Source: Bacillus sp. B1-b2
Lineage (GTDB): Bacteria > Bacillota > Bacilli > Bacillales > Cytobacillaceae
Length of the DNA stretch: 64,000 bases
Assembly (NCBI RefSeq): GCF_009183415.1
Contig: NZ_WEHU01000016.1
Location: 40,613 to 104,612, forward strand
Direction: 5' to 3'
The notes beneath the pieces were generated by a model. That model saw only the letters and a program-made list of their open reading frames with translations, had not been told where the DNA came from and did not search any database. Position 1 is the stretch's first letter. Each line of letters opens with the position of its first letter. Shown here in pieces: positions 10,473 through 22,214 of this stretch. The translations under genes were made by a program, and so were the position numbers.

Positions 10473-12820
10473 TCTTTTATTTCCTCCTCATTATAGACGG
10501 AATTTCCTAGAATAAGATCAAACCAATTTTTCAGCTGTTCATATGATGAATATATCAACTCATTTTCTAGCTCAAACTGTGTCTGTTTCTGTTGAAAAGA
10601 GAGTGATTCTGTTAAATCTCTTTTCGGGACATTCTTATTTAGTGAAATAAACCCATCCTTCATTGTAACAAAATTCAATTCAAAAAACACCTTTGACATA
10701 AAATCAATTGTTTCTTTACTCCAACCTTGTCTTTTAGCAAGCTCTGTACCATATCTTGCTAAATGAAAATTACTTTGTTTTGCTAAGAATGCATAATACC
10801 ACTTAAAATGATCTCGCGTCGGTAGTGTACTGAAGAAATCACTTTGTGTTTTATAAAACACCGTATATATTCTATCAGGTTTTCCGTTTTGCACTAATGT
10901 TTTTAATAATTCTAAATTTGTTGGTATATCTACTAATACTAATATCTTACCATTACAGTCAAAAGAGTTTGCTTCTTCCAATGTTTCAATCATCACATAA
11001 CTTTCACTTTTAATCTGTGACATAGAGTCTTTATTAAAGTAAATCCATGTGGCCTCTTTTGGAATTACTTCATGTAAAGAGATTATTTTTCTAATGCCTC
11101 GATAGTCAAATAGCTGCCAATGCTCTACTTGGAGATCTTGAATAAAGATTTGCGCTTTCTTTCTATTATTCCATTCATTGATAGATAATTGACCTAAGAC
11201 AGAAACTTTTGCAGTCGGTGCAATATGATCATGTAGCTCTCCTAAACCAAAACCAATACCATCTAAAAGATGCTCTGCTTGTTTTAATTGAAGCTTTAAG
11301 TGATTATTGTTTGCTCCTATTTTCCGCATATTTTCCAGTTCTAATTGATTTATAACAATTTTTGGTTTCACATTATCCACACCAAATGGAGCAAGCTTTT
11401 GTAAATCTTCAATAGAGTCTAAAGATATCTCATGAATAGAAAAATGACCATCTACCATTGTGAGTGGTGTTAAATCTTCCATAGATAACTGCTCAAAGGC
11501 AAGTTGATTTAGGTTATTCCTTAGTAACTCAACATGCTCCAAATTTAACGTCATCCCCGCAGCCATAGGATGTCCCCCAAAGTGAGGAAGAATATCTCTT
11601 GATAAAGATAAATTTTTATAGAGATCAAAGCCTGCAATACTTCTAGCAGATCCCTTAGCTGTTCCTTTTTCTGCATCAAAACATAAAACAATGGTCGGTC
11701 GATAGAATTTTTCTACCAGTCTGGATGCCACAATCCCTACGACTCCTGGATTCCATCCTTCTTTTCCCACAATTAGCACTCTATTATCCTCTAAAGGATA
11801 CTTTTCTTCCACTTGTCTTATTGCTTCTTCTGTTATTTGATTGACGATTGCTTGTCTTTCTTTGTTTGTTTCTTCCATTTCAAGCGCTAACTCTTCCGCT
11901 AGCTCTTTATCATCTGTTACCAATAGCTCTACGGCTGGATCTGCACTTCCAAGCCTGCCAATTGCGTTTATTCGTGGCCCAATCATAAAACCTATTGTTT
12001 CTTCATCTATTGTTAATGGATCTATTTTCATTTGTTTGTAAAGTGCATGTAATCCAATATTATCTGTTTCTTGTAAAGCAATAATCCCTTTTTTGGCTAG
12101 TAATCGATTTTCTCCTGTTAAGGAAACTAAGTCAGCTATTGTACCAATAGCTGCAAAGGGCAATAGATGATGCGGGACACTTCCAAGTAATGCATGTGCT
12201 ACCTTAAATGAAACACCAACTCCTGCTAGCTCATGAAAAGGGTAGGAACTCCCTTCTAATCTCGGATGTATAATGGCTAACGCTTCTGGAAGAACAGGTC
12301 CAGGTTCATGGTGATCTGTTATAATGAGATCTATTCCTAATTCTTTTGCTACCTGGGCTTCATAAACAGCAGCTATACCTGTATCCACTGTGATGATAAG
12401 CTCTATTCCAATACTCTTTGCATACCGAAAAGCCGTTTCATTTGGTCCGTATCCCTCTGTAAATCGGTTCGGAATATAAAATTGAACATTAGCACCTAAT
12501 TTCTCTAGGGTCTTTAACATAACCGTTGTGCTTGTAATACCGTCCGCGTCATAATCCCCAAATATTAAAATTGGTTGCTGATCGTCTATAGCTTTCTTTA
12601 TTCTAGCGACAGTTATATCCATCCCTAATAATAAAAACGGATCATGAAACTCTTCTTTCTCTGATTGTAGAAAAGCTTTTGCTTGATCAAATGTATGGTA
12701 GCCCCTATTTATTAATAGTGTTGCTACAATAGGTGTTATCTTTAATTTATCTACAAATTCCGCTACTTTCTCTTTACTAGTTTGTTCCTTCTCAATCCAT
12801 CTAGTTTTTGATCGTAACAT
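10463..12820 (-). CDS. recJ: Single-strand-specific 5'-3' exonuclease
   Basis: RecJ resects DNA ends and stalled forks for recombination and mismatch repair. The 785 residues match Bacillus RecJ. The DHH-family motifs are visible: [11 protein letters not shown] (about 87-97), [13 protein letters not shown] (about 167-174), and the DHHA1 region [10 protein letters not shown] (about 415-424). An OB-fold domain and a Firmicutes-specific C-terminal domain follow. The ATG has GAGGTGAT upstream. It overlaps apt at its 3' end and is separated from yrvD by a terminator. Confidence 0.97.
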   Translation of the reverse strand: MLRSKTRWIEKEQTSKEKVAEFVDKLKITPIVATLLINRGYHTFDQAKAFLQSEKEEFHDPFLLLGMDITVARIKKAIDDQQPILIFGDYDADGITSTTVMLKTLEKLGANVQFYIPNRFTEGYGPNETAFRYAKSIGIELIITVDTGIAAVYEAQVAKELGIDLIITDHHEPGPVLPEALAIIHPRLEGSSYPFHELAGVGVSFKVAHALLGSVPHHLLPFAAIGTIADLVSLTGENRLLAKKGIIALQETDNIGLHALYKQMKIDPLTIDEETIGFMIGPRINAIGRLGSADPAVELLVTDDKELAEELALEMEETNKERQAIVNQITEEAIRQVEEKYPLEDNRVLIVGKEGWNPGVVGIVASRLVEKFYRPTIVLCFDAEKGTAKGSARSIAGFDLYKNLSLSRDILPHFGGHPMAAGMTLNLEHVELLRNNLNQLAFEQLSMEDLTPLTMVDGHFSIHEISLDSIEDLQKLAPFGVDNVKPKIVINQLELENMRKIGANNNHLKLQLKQAEHLLDGIGFGLGELHDHIAPTAKVSVLGQLSINEWNNRKKAQIFIQDLQVEHWQLFDYRGIRKIISLHEVIPKEATWIYFNKDSMSQIKSESYVMIETLEEANSFDCNGKILVLVDIPTNLELLKTLVQNGKPDRIYTVFYKTQSDFFSTLPTRDHFKWYYAFLAKQSNFHLARYGTELAKRQGWSKETIDFMSKVFFELNFVTMKDGFISLNKNVPKRDLTESLSFQQKQTQFELENELIYSSYEQLKNWFDLILGNSVYNEEEIKEWI

Positions 12821-12904
12821 TTCATCACCTCAATTAAATCATTATACAAGTTATTCTTGATACTTTTCAATAATAGACAAATGGAAAAGACTCGAGCAAA
12901 AAAG

Positions 12905-12956
12905 AAAGGATACTAACATTTAGGTTATAAAACTCACCTAAAGTTATTAGCATCCC
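12905..12956 (-). terminator. Terminator between the yrvD-like gene and recJ
   Basis: Long imperfect hairpin (GGATGCTAATAACTTTAGGT pairs with ACCTAAATGTTAGTATCC) followed on the minus strand by TTTCTTTTTT. It ends the transcript of the LapA-domain gene. Confidence 0.85.
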
Positions 12957-12966
12957 TTACTTTCTT

Positions 12967-13257
12967 TTATTCTAAAATAGGTTCTTCTATTGGTTGTTCA
13001 CCCTGTTTTTCTTCTAATAATCTTTTTTGTTTTTCCAATTGTTTCACTTTTCTTTGCAAGGTGTAAATTCGTATAAAGCCCGCCGAGCCAATAATAAGCC
13101 CCCCAAATAAAACAGAAATTAATATAACCAATATTAACGGCCATTGCCCTTCACCAAAAAGATAATTCACTGTTACAGAATCAACATTTATAACTGCAAA
13201 AATAGCTACTATAAGTGCAAAAATAAGTCCAAATATCATACTCCATTGTATTCTCAT
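12967..13257 (-). CDS. LapA-domain small membrane protein (YrvD-like)
   Basis: A 96-residue inner-membrane protein starting at ATG 13257 (MRIQW), which has GGAGG 6 bases upstream; the preceding ATG is too close to that site. Two transmembrane helices (about residues 5-26 and 42-64) are joined by a short loop holding NVDSVTVNYLFGEGQWPL, the LapA-domain pattern. A charged coiled-coil-like tail follows (about 66-96). B. subtilis has yrvD at this place. The family resembles Gram-negative LapA; its role in Gram-positives is not established. It has its own terminator and is flanked by the secDF terminator. Confidence 0.85.
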   Translation of the reverse strand: MRIQWSMIFGLIFALIVAIFAVINVDSVTVNYLFGEGQWPLILVILISVLFGGLIIGSAGFIRIYTLQRKVKQLEKQKRLLEEKQGEQPIEEPILE

Positions 13258-13387
13258 CATACCCCTCCTTTTCTCCTTATTATTAACCAGTTCCCTGTTT
13301 CCTACTAATTCAAAACGTAAAAAATATAATTTAGATGTAGATTTCCTGGTTTTTATTATAAGAAACACGAAACATAATATACAACGA

Positions 13388-13424
13388 AAAAAGTCATTTA
13401 TTTCCTAAAAGATAAATGACTTTT
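13388..13424 (-). terminator. Terminator of secDF
   Basis: Minus strand hairpin AAGTCATTTATC / AATAAATGACTT followed by TTTTCG, 6 bases after the secDF stop. Confidence 0.85.
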
Positions 13425-13429
13425 CCCCT

Positions 13430-15676
13430 TTATACTTGTGGAATATCTGAATCTGGACGCTTTTCCTTATAAGTAATTAAAACACCCTTCTTCTTCAATT
13501 CTTTTTTCTTCCACACATACCATAATTGTGAGGCAATAAAAATAGAAGAATATGCTCCTCCAACTAGACCAATTAATAATGCAATAGAGAAGTTTTTAAT
13601 AGACTCACTACCGAACAGTAACAATGCAACAACACATATAACAACCGTGATAACGGTATTCAGTGAGCGTGCAAATGTTTGCCTAATACTTACATTGATG
13701 ATGTCTTTAATTTCTTGTGCTGTTTTAATACGCTTTTTCTTCACAAGATTTTCTCTAATTCGGTCAAAGGTAACGATTGTATCATTAATAGAATATCCGA
13801 CAATGGTTAATACAGCTGCAATAAAAGTGATATCCACTTCTAAGCGGGTAAAGCTGAATATAACAATAATGAAAAATACATCATGTAATAATGCTACAAT
13901 GGCAGCCATAGCCATATAAATCTCAAAACGAATCGTTACATATAAAATGATTCCTATTGAAGCAAAAATAAGTGCATAAAAAGCATTCTTCGCCAACTCT
14001 TTCCCTACCGTTGGAGAAACTGAGCTTACACTTGGATCATTTCCATATACTTCTTTGAAATCTGCTTTAATCGTATTAATTTCTTCTTGGCTCAAATCTC
14101 CTTTAATTCGGATAGCAGAAGATTCATTATTATCTCCAGACAATACAATATCATCTGCTTGAATATTTAATTTATCTAGTTCTTGTTCAATCTCATTCGT
14201 TGTTAATGATTTATCTGCCATTATTTCGATACGAGAACCACTAGAAAAATCAATTCCTAAGTTTAATTTAAAAATAAACAAGATAACAATCCCGATTCCA
14301 ATTAGAACACCTGAAATAGCGAAAAATACATTTTTATATTTAACAAAATCAATACGATCAAATTTGGTTGGTAGTGTTAAGGTGTCATAATTCTCACTAA
14401 TGTGCTTGATATCCTTTTTACCGACACCAAACCAGCTAGATTTTTTATCAAACCATCTACTATTCACTAATAATCCTAGCAACAATCGAGTTCCATAAAC
14501 AGCAGTTAAGAAACTAACTAAAATACTAATAATTAATAGTGTGGCAAATCCCTTAACAGAGCTAGTACCGTAAATAAATAAAACTACGGCAGCAAGAATA
14601 GTCGTTAAGTTAGCATCAAATATAGTAGAAAGTGAATTCTTATTTCCTGCTTGATATGCAGCTTTCAAAGACTTGCCAACTCTGATTTCGTCCTTAATAC
14701 GTTCATAAGTGATAATGTTAGCGTCGACTGCCATACCCACTCCGAGTATTAAAGCAGCGATTCCTGGTAGTGTTAAAACACCATTGATTAAATCAAGTAC
14801 GAGTATGTTTAAATAAACATAGATAGATAAACTGACAATAGCGACAAGACCTGGTAATCGATAGTACAGAAGCATAAATACAAAAACTGCTCCTACTCCA
14901 ATAATCCCAGCTAATACCGTTTCTTTTAATGCCTGGTCCCCAAATTGAGCCCCCACACTTGTAGAGTACTCTTCTGTTAACTTAACTGGCAGTGCACCTG
15001 CATTTAATAGTTCTGCTAAGTTAGTAGCTTCTTCTAAAGTAAAATTCCCTGTAATAGAAACAGTATCAGAGTTAATTACTTCACTAACCATTGGTGCTGA
15101 TAAGTATTTTGGATCTGCCTTTACTGCTTCAGCAGCATAAGAGTCTCCCTCTTCAAAATCAAGCCAGATAACTAATGGATTACCAATTACTTTCTCTGTA
15201 ATTTCTTTAAACTTATTAGCATCTTTTAATTTCAAAGATACGCTAGGCTTATTATACTGATCGAACTCTTGACTCGCTCCACCCTGAACTAAATCAGTAC
15301 CATCTAATAATTGATTATTCTCAATGTCTCTAAATGTTAAGTTAGCTTCTGTAGAAAGTAATTCACGAGCCTCATTCTGATCCGTAACGCCAGCTAGTTG
15401 AACCCTAATTCGATCATTACCTTCAATCTGTATACTAGGTTCACTAACTCCCAACACATTAATCCTTTTATCTAATGCTTGTACGGTACTATTCAGCACA
15501 TCTTCATTGACTTTCTTTCCGTCGAGAGTTTCTACTTTATAAAGTACTTCAAATCCACCTTGAAGATCTAATCCTAAATTTATGTTTTTAAGAATATCCT
15601 TTGTTGTTCCTCCCATTAATCCTGCAGCCAATACAATGATCAATAAGAAGGCAACAATTCTACTGCGTTTAACCAT
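13430..15676 (-). CDS. secDF: Fused protein translocase subunit SecDF
   Basis: Membrane protein that uses the proton gradient to help pull proteins through SecYEG. The start ATG 15676 (MVKRSR) is chosen because GAGGAGG lies 11 bases upstream. The SecD half (about 1-420) has the N-terminal NLGLDLQGGFEVLY and, in the membrane, GMAVDANIITYERIKDE. The SecF half (about 440-748) has GYSINDTIVTFDRIREN. Twelve transmembrane helices are expected. SecD and SecF are separate in many bacteria; the fusion is typical of Bacillus. It lies beside comN, as in B. subtilis. Confidence 0.97.
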   Translation of the reverse strand: MVKRSRIVAFLLIIVLAAGLMGGTTKDILKNINLGLDLQGGFEVLYKVETLDGKKVNEDVLNSTVQALDKRINVLGVSEPSIQIEGNDRIRVQLAGVTDQNEARELLSTEANLTFRDIENNQLLDGTDLVQGGASQEFDQYNKPSVSLKLKDANKFKEITEKVIGNPLVIWLDFEEGDSYAAEAVKADPKYLSAPMVSEVINSDTVSITGNFTLEEATNLAELLNAGALPVKLTEEYSTSVGAQFGDQALKETVLAGIIGVGAVFVFMLLYYRLPGLVAIVSLSIYVYLNILVLDLINGVLTLPGIAALILGVGMAVDANIITYERIKDEIRVGKSLKAAYQAGNKNSLSTIFDANLTTILAAVVLFIYGTSSVKGFATLLIISILVSFLTAVYGTRLLLGLLVNSRWFDKKSSWFGVGKKDIKHISENYDTLTLPTKFDRIDFVKYKNVFFAISGVLIGIGIVILFIFKLNLGIDFSSGSRIEIMADKSLTTNEIEQELDKLNIQADDIVLSGDNNESSAIRIKGDLSQEEINTIKADFKEVYGNDPSVSSVSPTVGKELAKNAFYALIFASIGIILYVTIRFEIYMAMAAIVALLHDVFFIIVIFSFTRLEVDITFIAAVLTIVGYSINDTIVTFDRIRENLVKKKRIKTAQEIKDIINVSIRQTFARSLNTVITVVICVVALLLFGSESIKNFSIALLIGLVGGAYSSIFIASQLWYVWKKKELKKKGVLITYKEKRPDSDIPQV

Positions 15677-15721
15677 TATGTAATAATCCTCCTCGTGATA
15701 TACCAAACAGAAATACCTCTA

Positions 15722-15760
15722 AACCTAGCTAAAAAGGCATGAAGATTGCCTTAAACTAGA
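15722..15760 (-). terminator. Possible terminator between comN and secDF
   Basis: Minus strand hairpin: CTAGTTTAAGGCA pairs imperfectly with TGCCTTTTTAGCTAG. The T-rich stretch lies inside the 3' arm, so its strength is uncertain. Confidence 0.5.
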
Positions 15761-15913
15761 GTTCTACTATCAAACCATTATCATAGTTAGTTTAGTTCCT
15801 CACTTCTTCCCCATAATCGTCTATTTAAAAAAATATTTCTACTTCTTCATTCAGAATAAACTCATTATGAAACAGTTTATTAAGCATGTCAATTTTTGTA
15901 GAAAAACTACAAA

Positions 15914-16213
15914 TTATTTTAACAATTGCTTTTTTTCTTCATCTGTTAATACAGAAAAAAAGTCTACCGATTTGTAAGCCTCAATCGTAGCAAAGTTCAT
16001 ATATTCAGCTACTTTCACATGGAGAATATCTTGTACTATTTCCGCAATACGTATATCTTCAGATGGTTTTTTCCATTTTTTCTTTGTTAAATACTCCCAC
16101 AGCTCTGTTTCACTAATTGTGTCATATCCAAGTAAATGAAATTCTTCCAGTTTGCTTGCTAGTACTGGTTTAACCTGGCAACGAAAGGGTTCATATAAGT
16201 GCTTTGATGACAT
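15914..16213 (-). CDS. comN: Post-transcriptional regulator ComN
   Basis: A 99-residue soluble protein of the family first described as B. subtilis ComN (YrzD), which promotes accumulation of the late competence comE message. What supports it here is the length, the helical and charged composition (MSSKHLYEPFRCQVKPVL; ETELWEYLTKKKWKKP), and the place between secDF and spoVB, the same as in B. subtilis. The ATG has GAAGGAG upstream. Whether comE is its target here cannot be seen. It may be of note that this genome also carries a pilus system related to competence pili. Confidence 0.85.
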   Translation of the reverse strand: MSSKHLYEPFRCQVKPVLASKLEEFHLLGYDTISETELWEYLTKKKWKKPSEDIRIAEIVQDILHVKVAEYMNFATIEAYKSVDFFSVLTDEEKKQLLK

Positions 16214-16411
16214 GTAAATACAGCTCCTTCAGATTCTATTATTATACTATTATAACGTAGACATTTTTCCTTGTATGAATTAGTTGATAACTTTCGTGCC
16301 GAATTTGAACGATAAAGTGAATAGTGAAAAATCCTAGTCATGCTTTGTCCACTTCATTGCATATAGTTAATTGTATAGTATTATTCGTTATTTGAGAAGG
16401 CAGGGAATAGA

Positions 16412-17956
16412 ATGTCTAAGTTTTTTAAAGGTACCATTATTTTACTAATAGCTGGATTTATTACAAGGGTATTAGGATTCATTAATCGAATTGTAATTGC
16501 ACGATTTATCGGAGAAGATGGTGTTGGCCTCTATATGATGGTGTACCCTACTATGATCCTTGTTGTTACTATTACACAACTTGGGCTACCTGTAGCTATC
16601 TCGAAAAACGTAGCAGAAGCGGAGGCTGCTGGGAATTTAGCTAAAATTAAGAGTATTTTAATCGTTTCGCTTAGTATAACACTGGGGCTAACTATATTAT
16701 TTACGCCGTTATTGTTTCTGTTGGCACCATATCTTTCGCAAACTTTATTTACAGATGAACGAACTTTACTCCCTTTACTAGCTATTACACCTATCATTCC
16801 TATTATCGCTATTTCATCTGTTTTAAGAGGATATTTTCAAGGAAGACAGAACATGAAACCAAGCGCTATATCACAAGTTATTGAACAAGTTGTTCGAATT
16901 GCGTTAATTGCAGTTTTAACTAAAGCTTTCTTACCATATGGTATTGAATATGCTGCTAGTGGTGCTATGTTAGCTTCTGTTCTTGGTGAACTAGCTTCCT
17001 TAGTATTCTTACTCACTTTTTTCAAATGGAAAAAATCATTTCGCTTACGAAAAAAATTCTTCCAGTATGTACATAAAGGGAAAGATACGTTTCAAGAATT
17101 AATGCAAGTAGCCTTACCAACTACAGGTAGTCGGATGATTGGAAGTATAGCCTGGTTTATTGAGCCTATTGTGGTTGCTCATAGCTTAGCACTTGCGGGT
17201 ATTAGTGCTATTAATGCGACCAAACAATATGGAGTGCTAACAGGTTTTGCCTTGCCTCTCCTTATGCTTCCTTCCTTTTTCACTCAATCTATTTCGACAT
17301 CTCTCGTTCCAGCCATAAGTGAAGCGAGAGCGAATAACCATGTAAAAACAATTGATCATTTACTTCAGCAAGCATTGAAATTTACATTTTTAACTGGCGG
17401 ACTTGCTATTGTGGTTCTCTATGTATTGGCAGAACCATTAATGAATGTGATGTATGGAAGTCCTAAAGGTACCTCCTTTATTTTAATGATGGCACCGTTT
17501 TTTATCTTAAATTACTACCAAGGGCCTTTACAGGCAACCTTACAAGCATTAAATTTAGCTAGAGCAGCGATGATTAATAGCTTTATTGGTGCAGCAGTTA
17601 AAACGACCTTAATTTTTGTTCTAGCTTCCCGACCTGAATTTGGTATATACGGAGTGGCGATTGCCCTAATTGTAGGTTTCGTATTAGTTACTATTTTACA
17701 CTTCGCTACCATTCTCAAGGCAATTAGTTTTTCTGTAAAGATATTGGATTATGTAAAAATGATAATCATTATACTCTTTACAGGTTATCTTGGAATTACT
17801 TTAATGAAAGTACTGGCTTTTTCTTCTCTATTATCGAAAATCATCATCATCACGAGTATTGTTACTATTATTTATATCGCCCTTACTTTCCTATTACGAT
17901 TAGTGTCTAGGAAAGAGCTCAGTAAAATCCCCTGGATCGGTTCTTTCTTTTCCTAA
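16412..17956 (+). CDS. spoVB: Stage V sporulation protein B, MVF/MATE-type flippase
   Basis: Polytopic membrane protein of the oligosaccharidyl-lipid/polysaccharide flippase superfamily, needed for spore cortex formation in B. subtilis, probably by flipping a peptidoglycan precursor. The 514 residues with about 14 hydrophobic segments match the family. The N-terminal KGTIILLIAGFITRVLGFIN is the conserved opening. It reads opposite to its neighbours comN and yrbG, as in B. subtilis. It is convergent with yrbG, with a shared hairpin at 18030-18071. Confidence 0.93.
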   Translation: MSKFFKGTIILLIAGFITRVLGFINRIVIARFIGEDGVGLYMMVYPTMILVVTITQLGLPVAISKNVAEAEAAGNLAKIKSILIVSLSITLGLTILFTPLLFLLAPYLSQTLFTDERTLLPLLAITPIIPIIAISSVLRGYFQGRQNMKPSAISQVIEQVVRIALIAVLTKAFLPYGIEYAASGAMLASVLGELASLVFLLTFFKWKKSFRLRKKFFQYVHKGKDTFQELMQVALPTTGSRMIGSIAWFIEPIVVAHSLALAGISAINATKQYGVLTGFALPLLMLPSFFTQSISTSLVPAISEARANNHVKTIDHLLQQALKFTFLTGGLAIVVLYVLAEPLMNVMYGSPKGTSFILMMAPFFILNYYQGPLQATLQALNLARAAMINSFIGAAVKTTLIFVLASRPEFGIYGVAIALIVGFVLVTILHFATILKAISFSVKILDYVKMIIIILFTGYLGITLMKVLAFSSLLSKIIIITSIVTIIYIALTFLLRLVSRKELSKIPWIGSFFS

Positions 17957-18029
17957 GAAAGACTAAGTAGTTTTTTCATATTATTGATTAATTTTTTTCA
18001 TCTCAGATTTCTGTAAAACAGCTACAAAG

Positions 18030-18071
18030 GAAGCCCCCGAACTTATTTATTACTAATAGTTCGGGGGCTTC
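18030..18071. terminator. Bidirectional terminator between spoVB and yrbG
   Basis: Perfect 13-bp hairpin, arms GAAGCCCCCGAAC and GTTCGGGGGCTTC, followed by TTGTT on the plus strand and CTTTG on the minus strand. It serves convergent genes. Confidence 0.9.
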
Positions 18072-18088
18072 TTGTTATCTCTGATTGT

Positions 18089-18727
18089 TTAATTTTGTAA
18101 ATCAATATAAAAATCCCCGTCTTGATAACTGCAGAAAGAGATATCTTTTATGTTTTCATATCCTCTTTCTTTTAAATTCTGCCTCAACCATAAATTCGTT
18201 TTTCCAATGGTGACTAAATTACTTTCTTGAACAATGCCATCCATAATGAGCGGAATAGTGATAGAGGAACTGCCTTTTTCTTTTTCAAAAACGGACAGTT
18301 TTCCTGATGTTTCTAATATAGCGAATTCAACATCTGCTACATTACGTATATCTTTTTCTCTTAACTGCACTAACAAATCATCAAAGTTATAACGCTGTTT
18401 TTTCATAGCCACTTCGTCAATTTTTCCATTATTAATAATAATGGTTGGCTCACCCTCAATAAAATCTCTTACCTTTTTACTTTTTAAAGAAAGAAATGCT
18501 AGCAAAATTTGAATAGATAAAAGTATAAACATCGGAAAAAGTGTTGGCAAAAAGGCCGTTTTATAGTCTTCTATTGCAACTACCCCGATTTCTGCAATCA
18601 TAATAAATACCACAAGATCTAGAATACTTAACTCTCCAATTTCTCTTTTTCCCATCAATCGAAAAATTAGGACAATCAAAAAGTAAATAACGACAGTCCT
18701 AAATAATAGGATGAAGAACTGTTCCAA
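18089..18727 (-). CDS. DUF421/YetF-type membrane protein (YrbG-like)
   Basis: A 212-residue protein with three N-terminal transmembrane helices (about 5-25, 30-50, 58-78) and a soluble C-terminal domain holding EGEPTIIINNGKID, the conserved DUF421 motif, and RNVADVEFAILETSGKLSV. The start is TTG with GGAGGT upstream. It sits where yrbG sits in B. subtilis. Members of this family have been linked to spore membrane properties and germination, but the molecular function is unclear. Confidence 0.9.
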   Translation of the reverse strand: MEQFFILLFRTVVIYFLIVLIFRLMGKREIGELSILDLVVFIMIAEIGVVAIEDYKTAFLPTLFPMFILLSIQILLAFLSLKSKKVRDFIEGEPTIIINNGKIDEVAMKKQRYNFDDLLVQLREKDIRNVADVEFAILETSGKLSVFEKEKGSSSITIPLIMDGIVQESNLVTIGKTNLWLRQNLKERGYENIKDISFCSYQDGDFYIDLQN

Positions 18728-18926
18728 ATTACCTCCTCCGATCTGAAAGAATCTTTCTTAATTTGCACTAAGCTAGTGAAAAAAATACAAAAAACACGAC
18801 TCGTTACTATCCGTTTTTTTACAAAAAGAAAGCATCTTCATGTTCTTTTCGCTCGTACTTAAATTTTGATTCTAATTTTACAACCACTGAATATGCTTGT
18901 ACTAGAATAGTTTTATTCATTTTAGG

Positions 18927-19337
18927 ATGAAAAGAAAGGAGATGTTTCCAATCGAAGAAAGTAAGCAAGCTGGCACAGCAGTCTTATATGGTTTAATCGC
19001 TATATTTATGATGCTGATAACAAGTAGTTTATTCTTTTCTTTATTATTACGTTTTACTTCTGTACAAGAGTCTTCCTTGCAATACATTATTACGGGGGTT
19101 TCTTTTATTACCTTATTTGCAGGAGGATTTATTTCTGGAGGAAAAGGAAAGCAAAAGGGATGGTTTCTTGGTGGAATAACAGGTCTTATTTACTCTGTAG
19201 TCATCTTTTTATTTGCTTTTTTAGGTACAGATCAGCTTTTTTCCATGGAGCAAACCATCTATCATGTGTGTTATACATTAATTTGTATGATGGGTGGGAT
19301 TTTGGGAGTTAATTTATCAAAAGGCAGTGACAGATAA
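18927..19337 (+). CDS. Four-helix membrane protein (YrzE-like, TIGR04086-type)
   Basis: Small integral membrane protein with four predicted transmembrane segments and a glycine-rich loop (FAGGFISGGKGKQKGWFLGGITG). The place between yrbG and yajC matches B. subtilis yrzE. Function unknown. The start is uncertain: ATG 18927 has no good binding site, ATG 18942 directly abuts AAAGGAG, and a rare ATC codon at 18951 would have the best spacing. The 136-residue version is given. It ends near a bidirectional hairpin shared with yajC. Confidence 0.8.
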   Translation: MKRKEMFPIEESKQAGTAVLYGLIAIFMMLITSSLFFSLLLRFTSVQESSLQYIITGVSFITLFAGGFISGGKGKQKGWFLGGITGLIYSVVIFLFAFLGTDQLFSMEQTIYHVCYTLICMMGGILGVNLSKGSDR

Positions 19338-19404
19338 CTGACCACATAAAATAAAGCAACCCAATGCTTAGCATCCATCTTGATAAACACTCATTTCCAA
19401 GCAC

Positions 19405-19444
19405 GAAAAAGGGCATCCTCTATTTTAGAGACTGCCCTTTTTTC
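19405..19444. terminator. Bidirectional terminator between the yrzE-like gene and yajC
   Basis: Hairpin AAAAAGGGCA ... TGCCCTTTTTT, with further pairing inside (CTCTA / TAGAG). It has T and A runs on both sides and serves convergent genes. Confidence 0.9.
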
Positions 19445-19450
19445 TATCAT

Positions 19451-19753
19451 TTATTCTTCTGTTTTTTCAAGTGTAGTACTTGAAACAGGAGCTGAAGATT
19501 CTAATACTTCGCGAATTGCATTGCGGTCAAAAGTTAAACGAGTGTTATCTTTTGATTTTAGAACAATCGTACCCTCATCTATTGCATCAATAGTTGCATG
19601 AAGACCACCGATCGTGACAACCTTGTCCCCTTTTTTCAAGCTACTCTGCATATCACGTACAGACTTTTGACGCTTTTGCTGTGGACGAATTAGCAAGAAA
19701 TAGAATAATACAAACATTAAAATAAATGGTAGTAAACTCATAATTTGTGCCAT
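19451..19753 (-). CDS. yajC: Preprotein translocase accessory protein YajC
   Basis: A 100-residue single-pass membrane protein (helix about residues 5-25) that associates with SecDF in the Sec system. It has the conserved LIRPQQKRQKSVRDMQSSL and KKGDKVVTIGGLHATI segments. The ATG follows AAAGGGGGGAAAA. It lies just after tgt in the same direction, as in most Firmicutes and in E. coli. Confidence 0.96.
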   Translation of the reverse strand: MAQIMSLLPFILMFVLFYFLLIRPQQKRQKSVRDMQSSLKKGDKVVTIGGLHATIDAIDEGTIVLKSKDNTRLTFDRNAIREVLESSAPVSSTTLEKTEE

Positions 19754-19780
19754 TTACATTTTCCCCCCTTTCTATATCTA

Positions 19781-20935
<1,155 letters not shown>

Positions 20936-21008
20936 TTATAGAAAAACACTAATAAATAAGTAATTAATCTTTGTTTTTCAGTCAAATCTTATTTAATCAT
21001 TCTTACTT

Positions 21009-22037
21009 TTAACGAATAAACATTGCATCTCCAAAGCTAAAGAAACGATATTTTTCCTTCACAGCCGTTTCATATGCATGAAGAATATGTTCTCTACCAG
21101 CAAGTGCACTCACTAACATGATTAGTGTTGACTTTGGTAAATGAAAATTAGTAATCATTCCATCTATTCCTTTAAACTCATATCCAGGATAGATAAAGAT
21201 GCTTGTCCAACCACTGCTTTCCACAAATGTACCATTATTTTCAGTAGCAATTGTTTCAAGGGTTCTTGTTGATGTAGTTCCCACAGATAATATACGCCCA
21301 CCGTTAGCTTTCACTTTATTTAGAAGTTCAGCTGTCCCAGCTGTTAGCTGATAAAATTCGGCATGCATCTCATGCTTATCTATCTCATTTACACTAACTG
21401 GTCTAAATGTACCTAGACCAACATGTAAAGTTAAAAATGCAATATGAACTCCTTTTTCTTTTAAAGCATCTAATAACTCATTTGTAAAATGTAGACCTGC
21501 CGTTGGAGCAGCAGCTGAGCCTCTTTCCTTCGCATAAACAGTTTGATAACGGTCTTGATCGTCGAGCTTTTCCTTAATATAAGGTGGAAGGGGCATTTCC
21601 CCAAGGCTATCAAGAATTTCATAAAATATTCCATCATATTGAAACTCTAGGATTCTACCTCCATGCTCTAGCTCTTCTACACAAATTGCCTTTAACGTTC
21701 CTTCGCCAAAGGAAATGACTGTTCCTAACTTTACTCTTTTTGCTGGCTTCACAAGTGTTTCCCATCGATCATCTTCTTGTTGTTTTAACAATAGAACTTC
21801 AATGTGAGCACCTGTGTCTTCCTTCACTCCATAGAGTCTTGCAGGCAAGACTCTTGTGTCATTAAGAACAAGACAGTCGCCAGGATGAATATATTCTAAA
21901 ATATCTTTAAAACTACGATGCTCTAGTTCACCAGTTTCCTTATTAATCACCATTAATTTACTACTTGTTCTGTCTTCTAATGGTGTTTGCGCAATTAATT
22001 CTTCTGGTAAATGAAAATCAAATAAATCTACCTTCAC
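21009..22037 (-). CDS. queA: S-adenosylmethionine:tRNA ribosyltransferase-isomerase
   Basis: Transfers and isomerises the ribosyl part of SAM onto preQ1-modified tRNA, giving epoxyqueuosine. The start GTG 22037 ([14 protein letters not shown]) is chosen because AGGTGA lies 5 bases upstream and the resulting 342 residues equal the B. subtilis protein; a GTG three codons earlier is less likely. Conserved segments include [24 protein letters not shown] and [11 protein letters not shown]. It is followed by tgt, the preceding step of the same pathway. Confidence 0.97.
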   Translation of the reverse strand: MKVDLFDFHLPEELIAQTPLEDRTSSKLMVINKETGELEHRSFKDILEYIHPGDCLVLNDTRVLPARLYGVKEDTGAHIEVLLLKQQEDDRWETLVKPAKRVKLGTVISFGEGTLKAICVEELEHGGRILEFQYDGIFYEILDSLGEMPLPPYIKEKLDDQDRYQTVYAKERGSAAAPTAGLHFTNELLDALKEKGVHIAFLTLHVGLGTFRPVSVNEIDKHEMHAEFYQLTAGTAELLNKVKANGGRILSVGTTSTRTLETIATENNGTFVESSGWTSIFIYPGYEFKGIDGMITNFHLPKSTLIMLVSALAGREHILHAYETAVKEKYRFFSFGDAMFIR

Positions 22038-22214
22038 ACTTGTCACCTAACTCTTTCCATTTATATCTTTAAAAACCATTTTATAGTTTCAAAAAAGTAT
22101 AACCATTTTTGAGCGAACAGCTCCCTATCCTAAAAATGATGTTGGAAAGGAAAAAACTATCTTCTCAATATTACAATCATATTCGCCTAAAGAAGGGCAT
22201 TATTCATTACAAAG

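Noticed and set aside
16159..16341. 60-codon minus-strand ORF overlapping the comN start
   Set aside because: Overlaps the comN ribosome binding site and has no family features.
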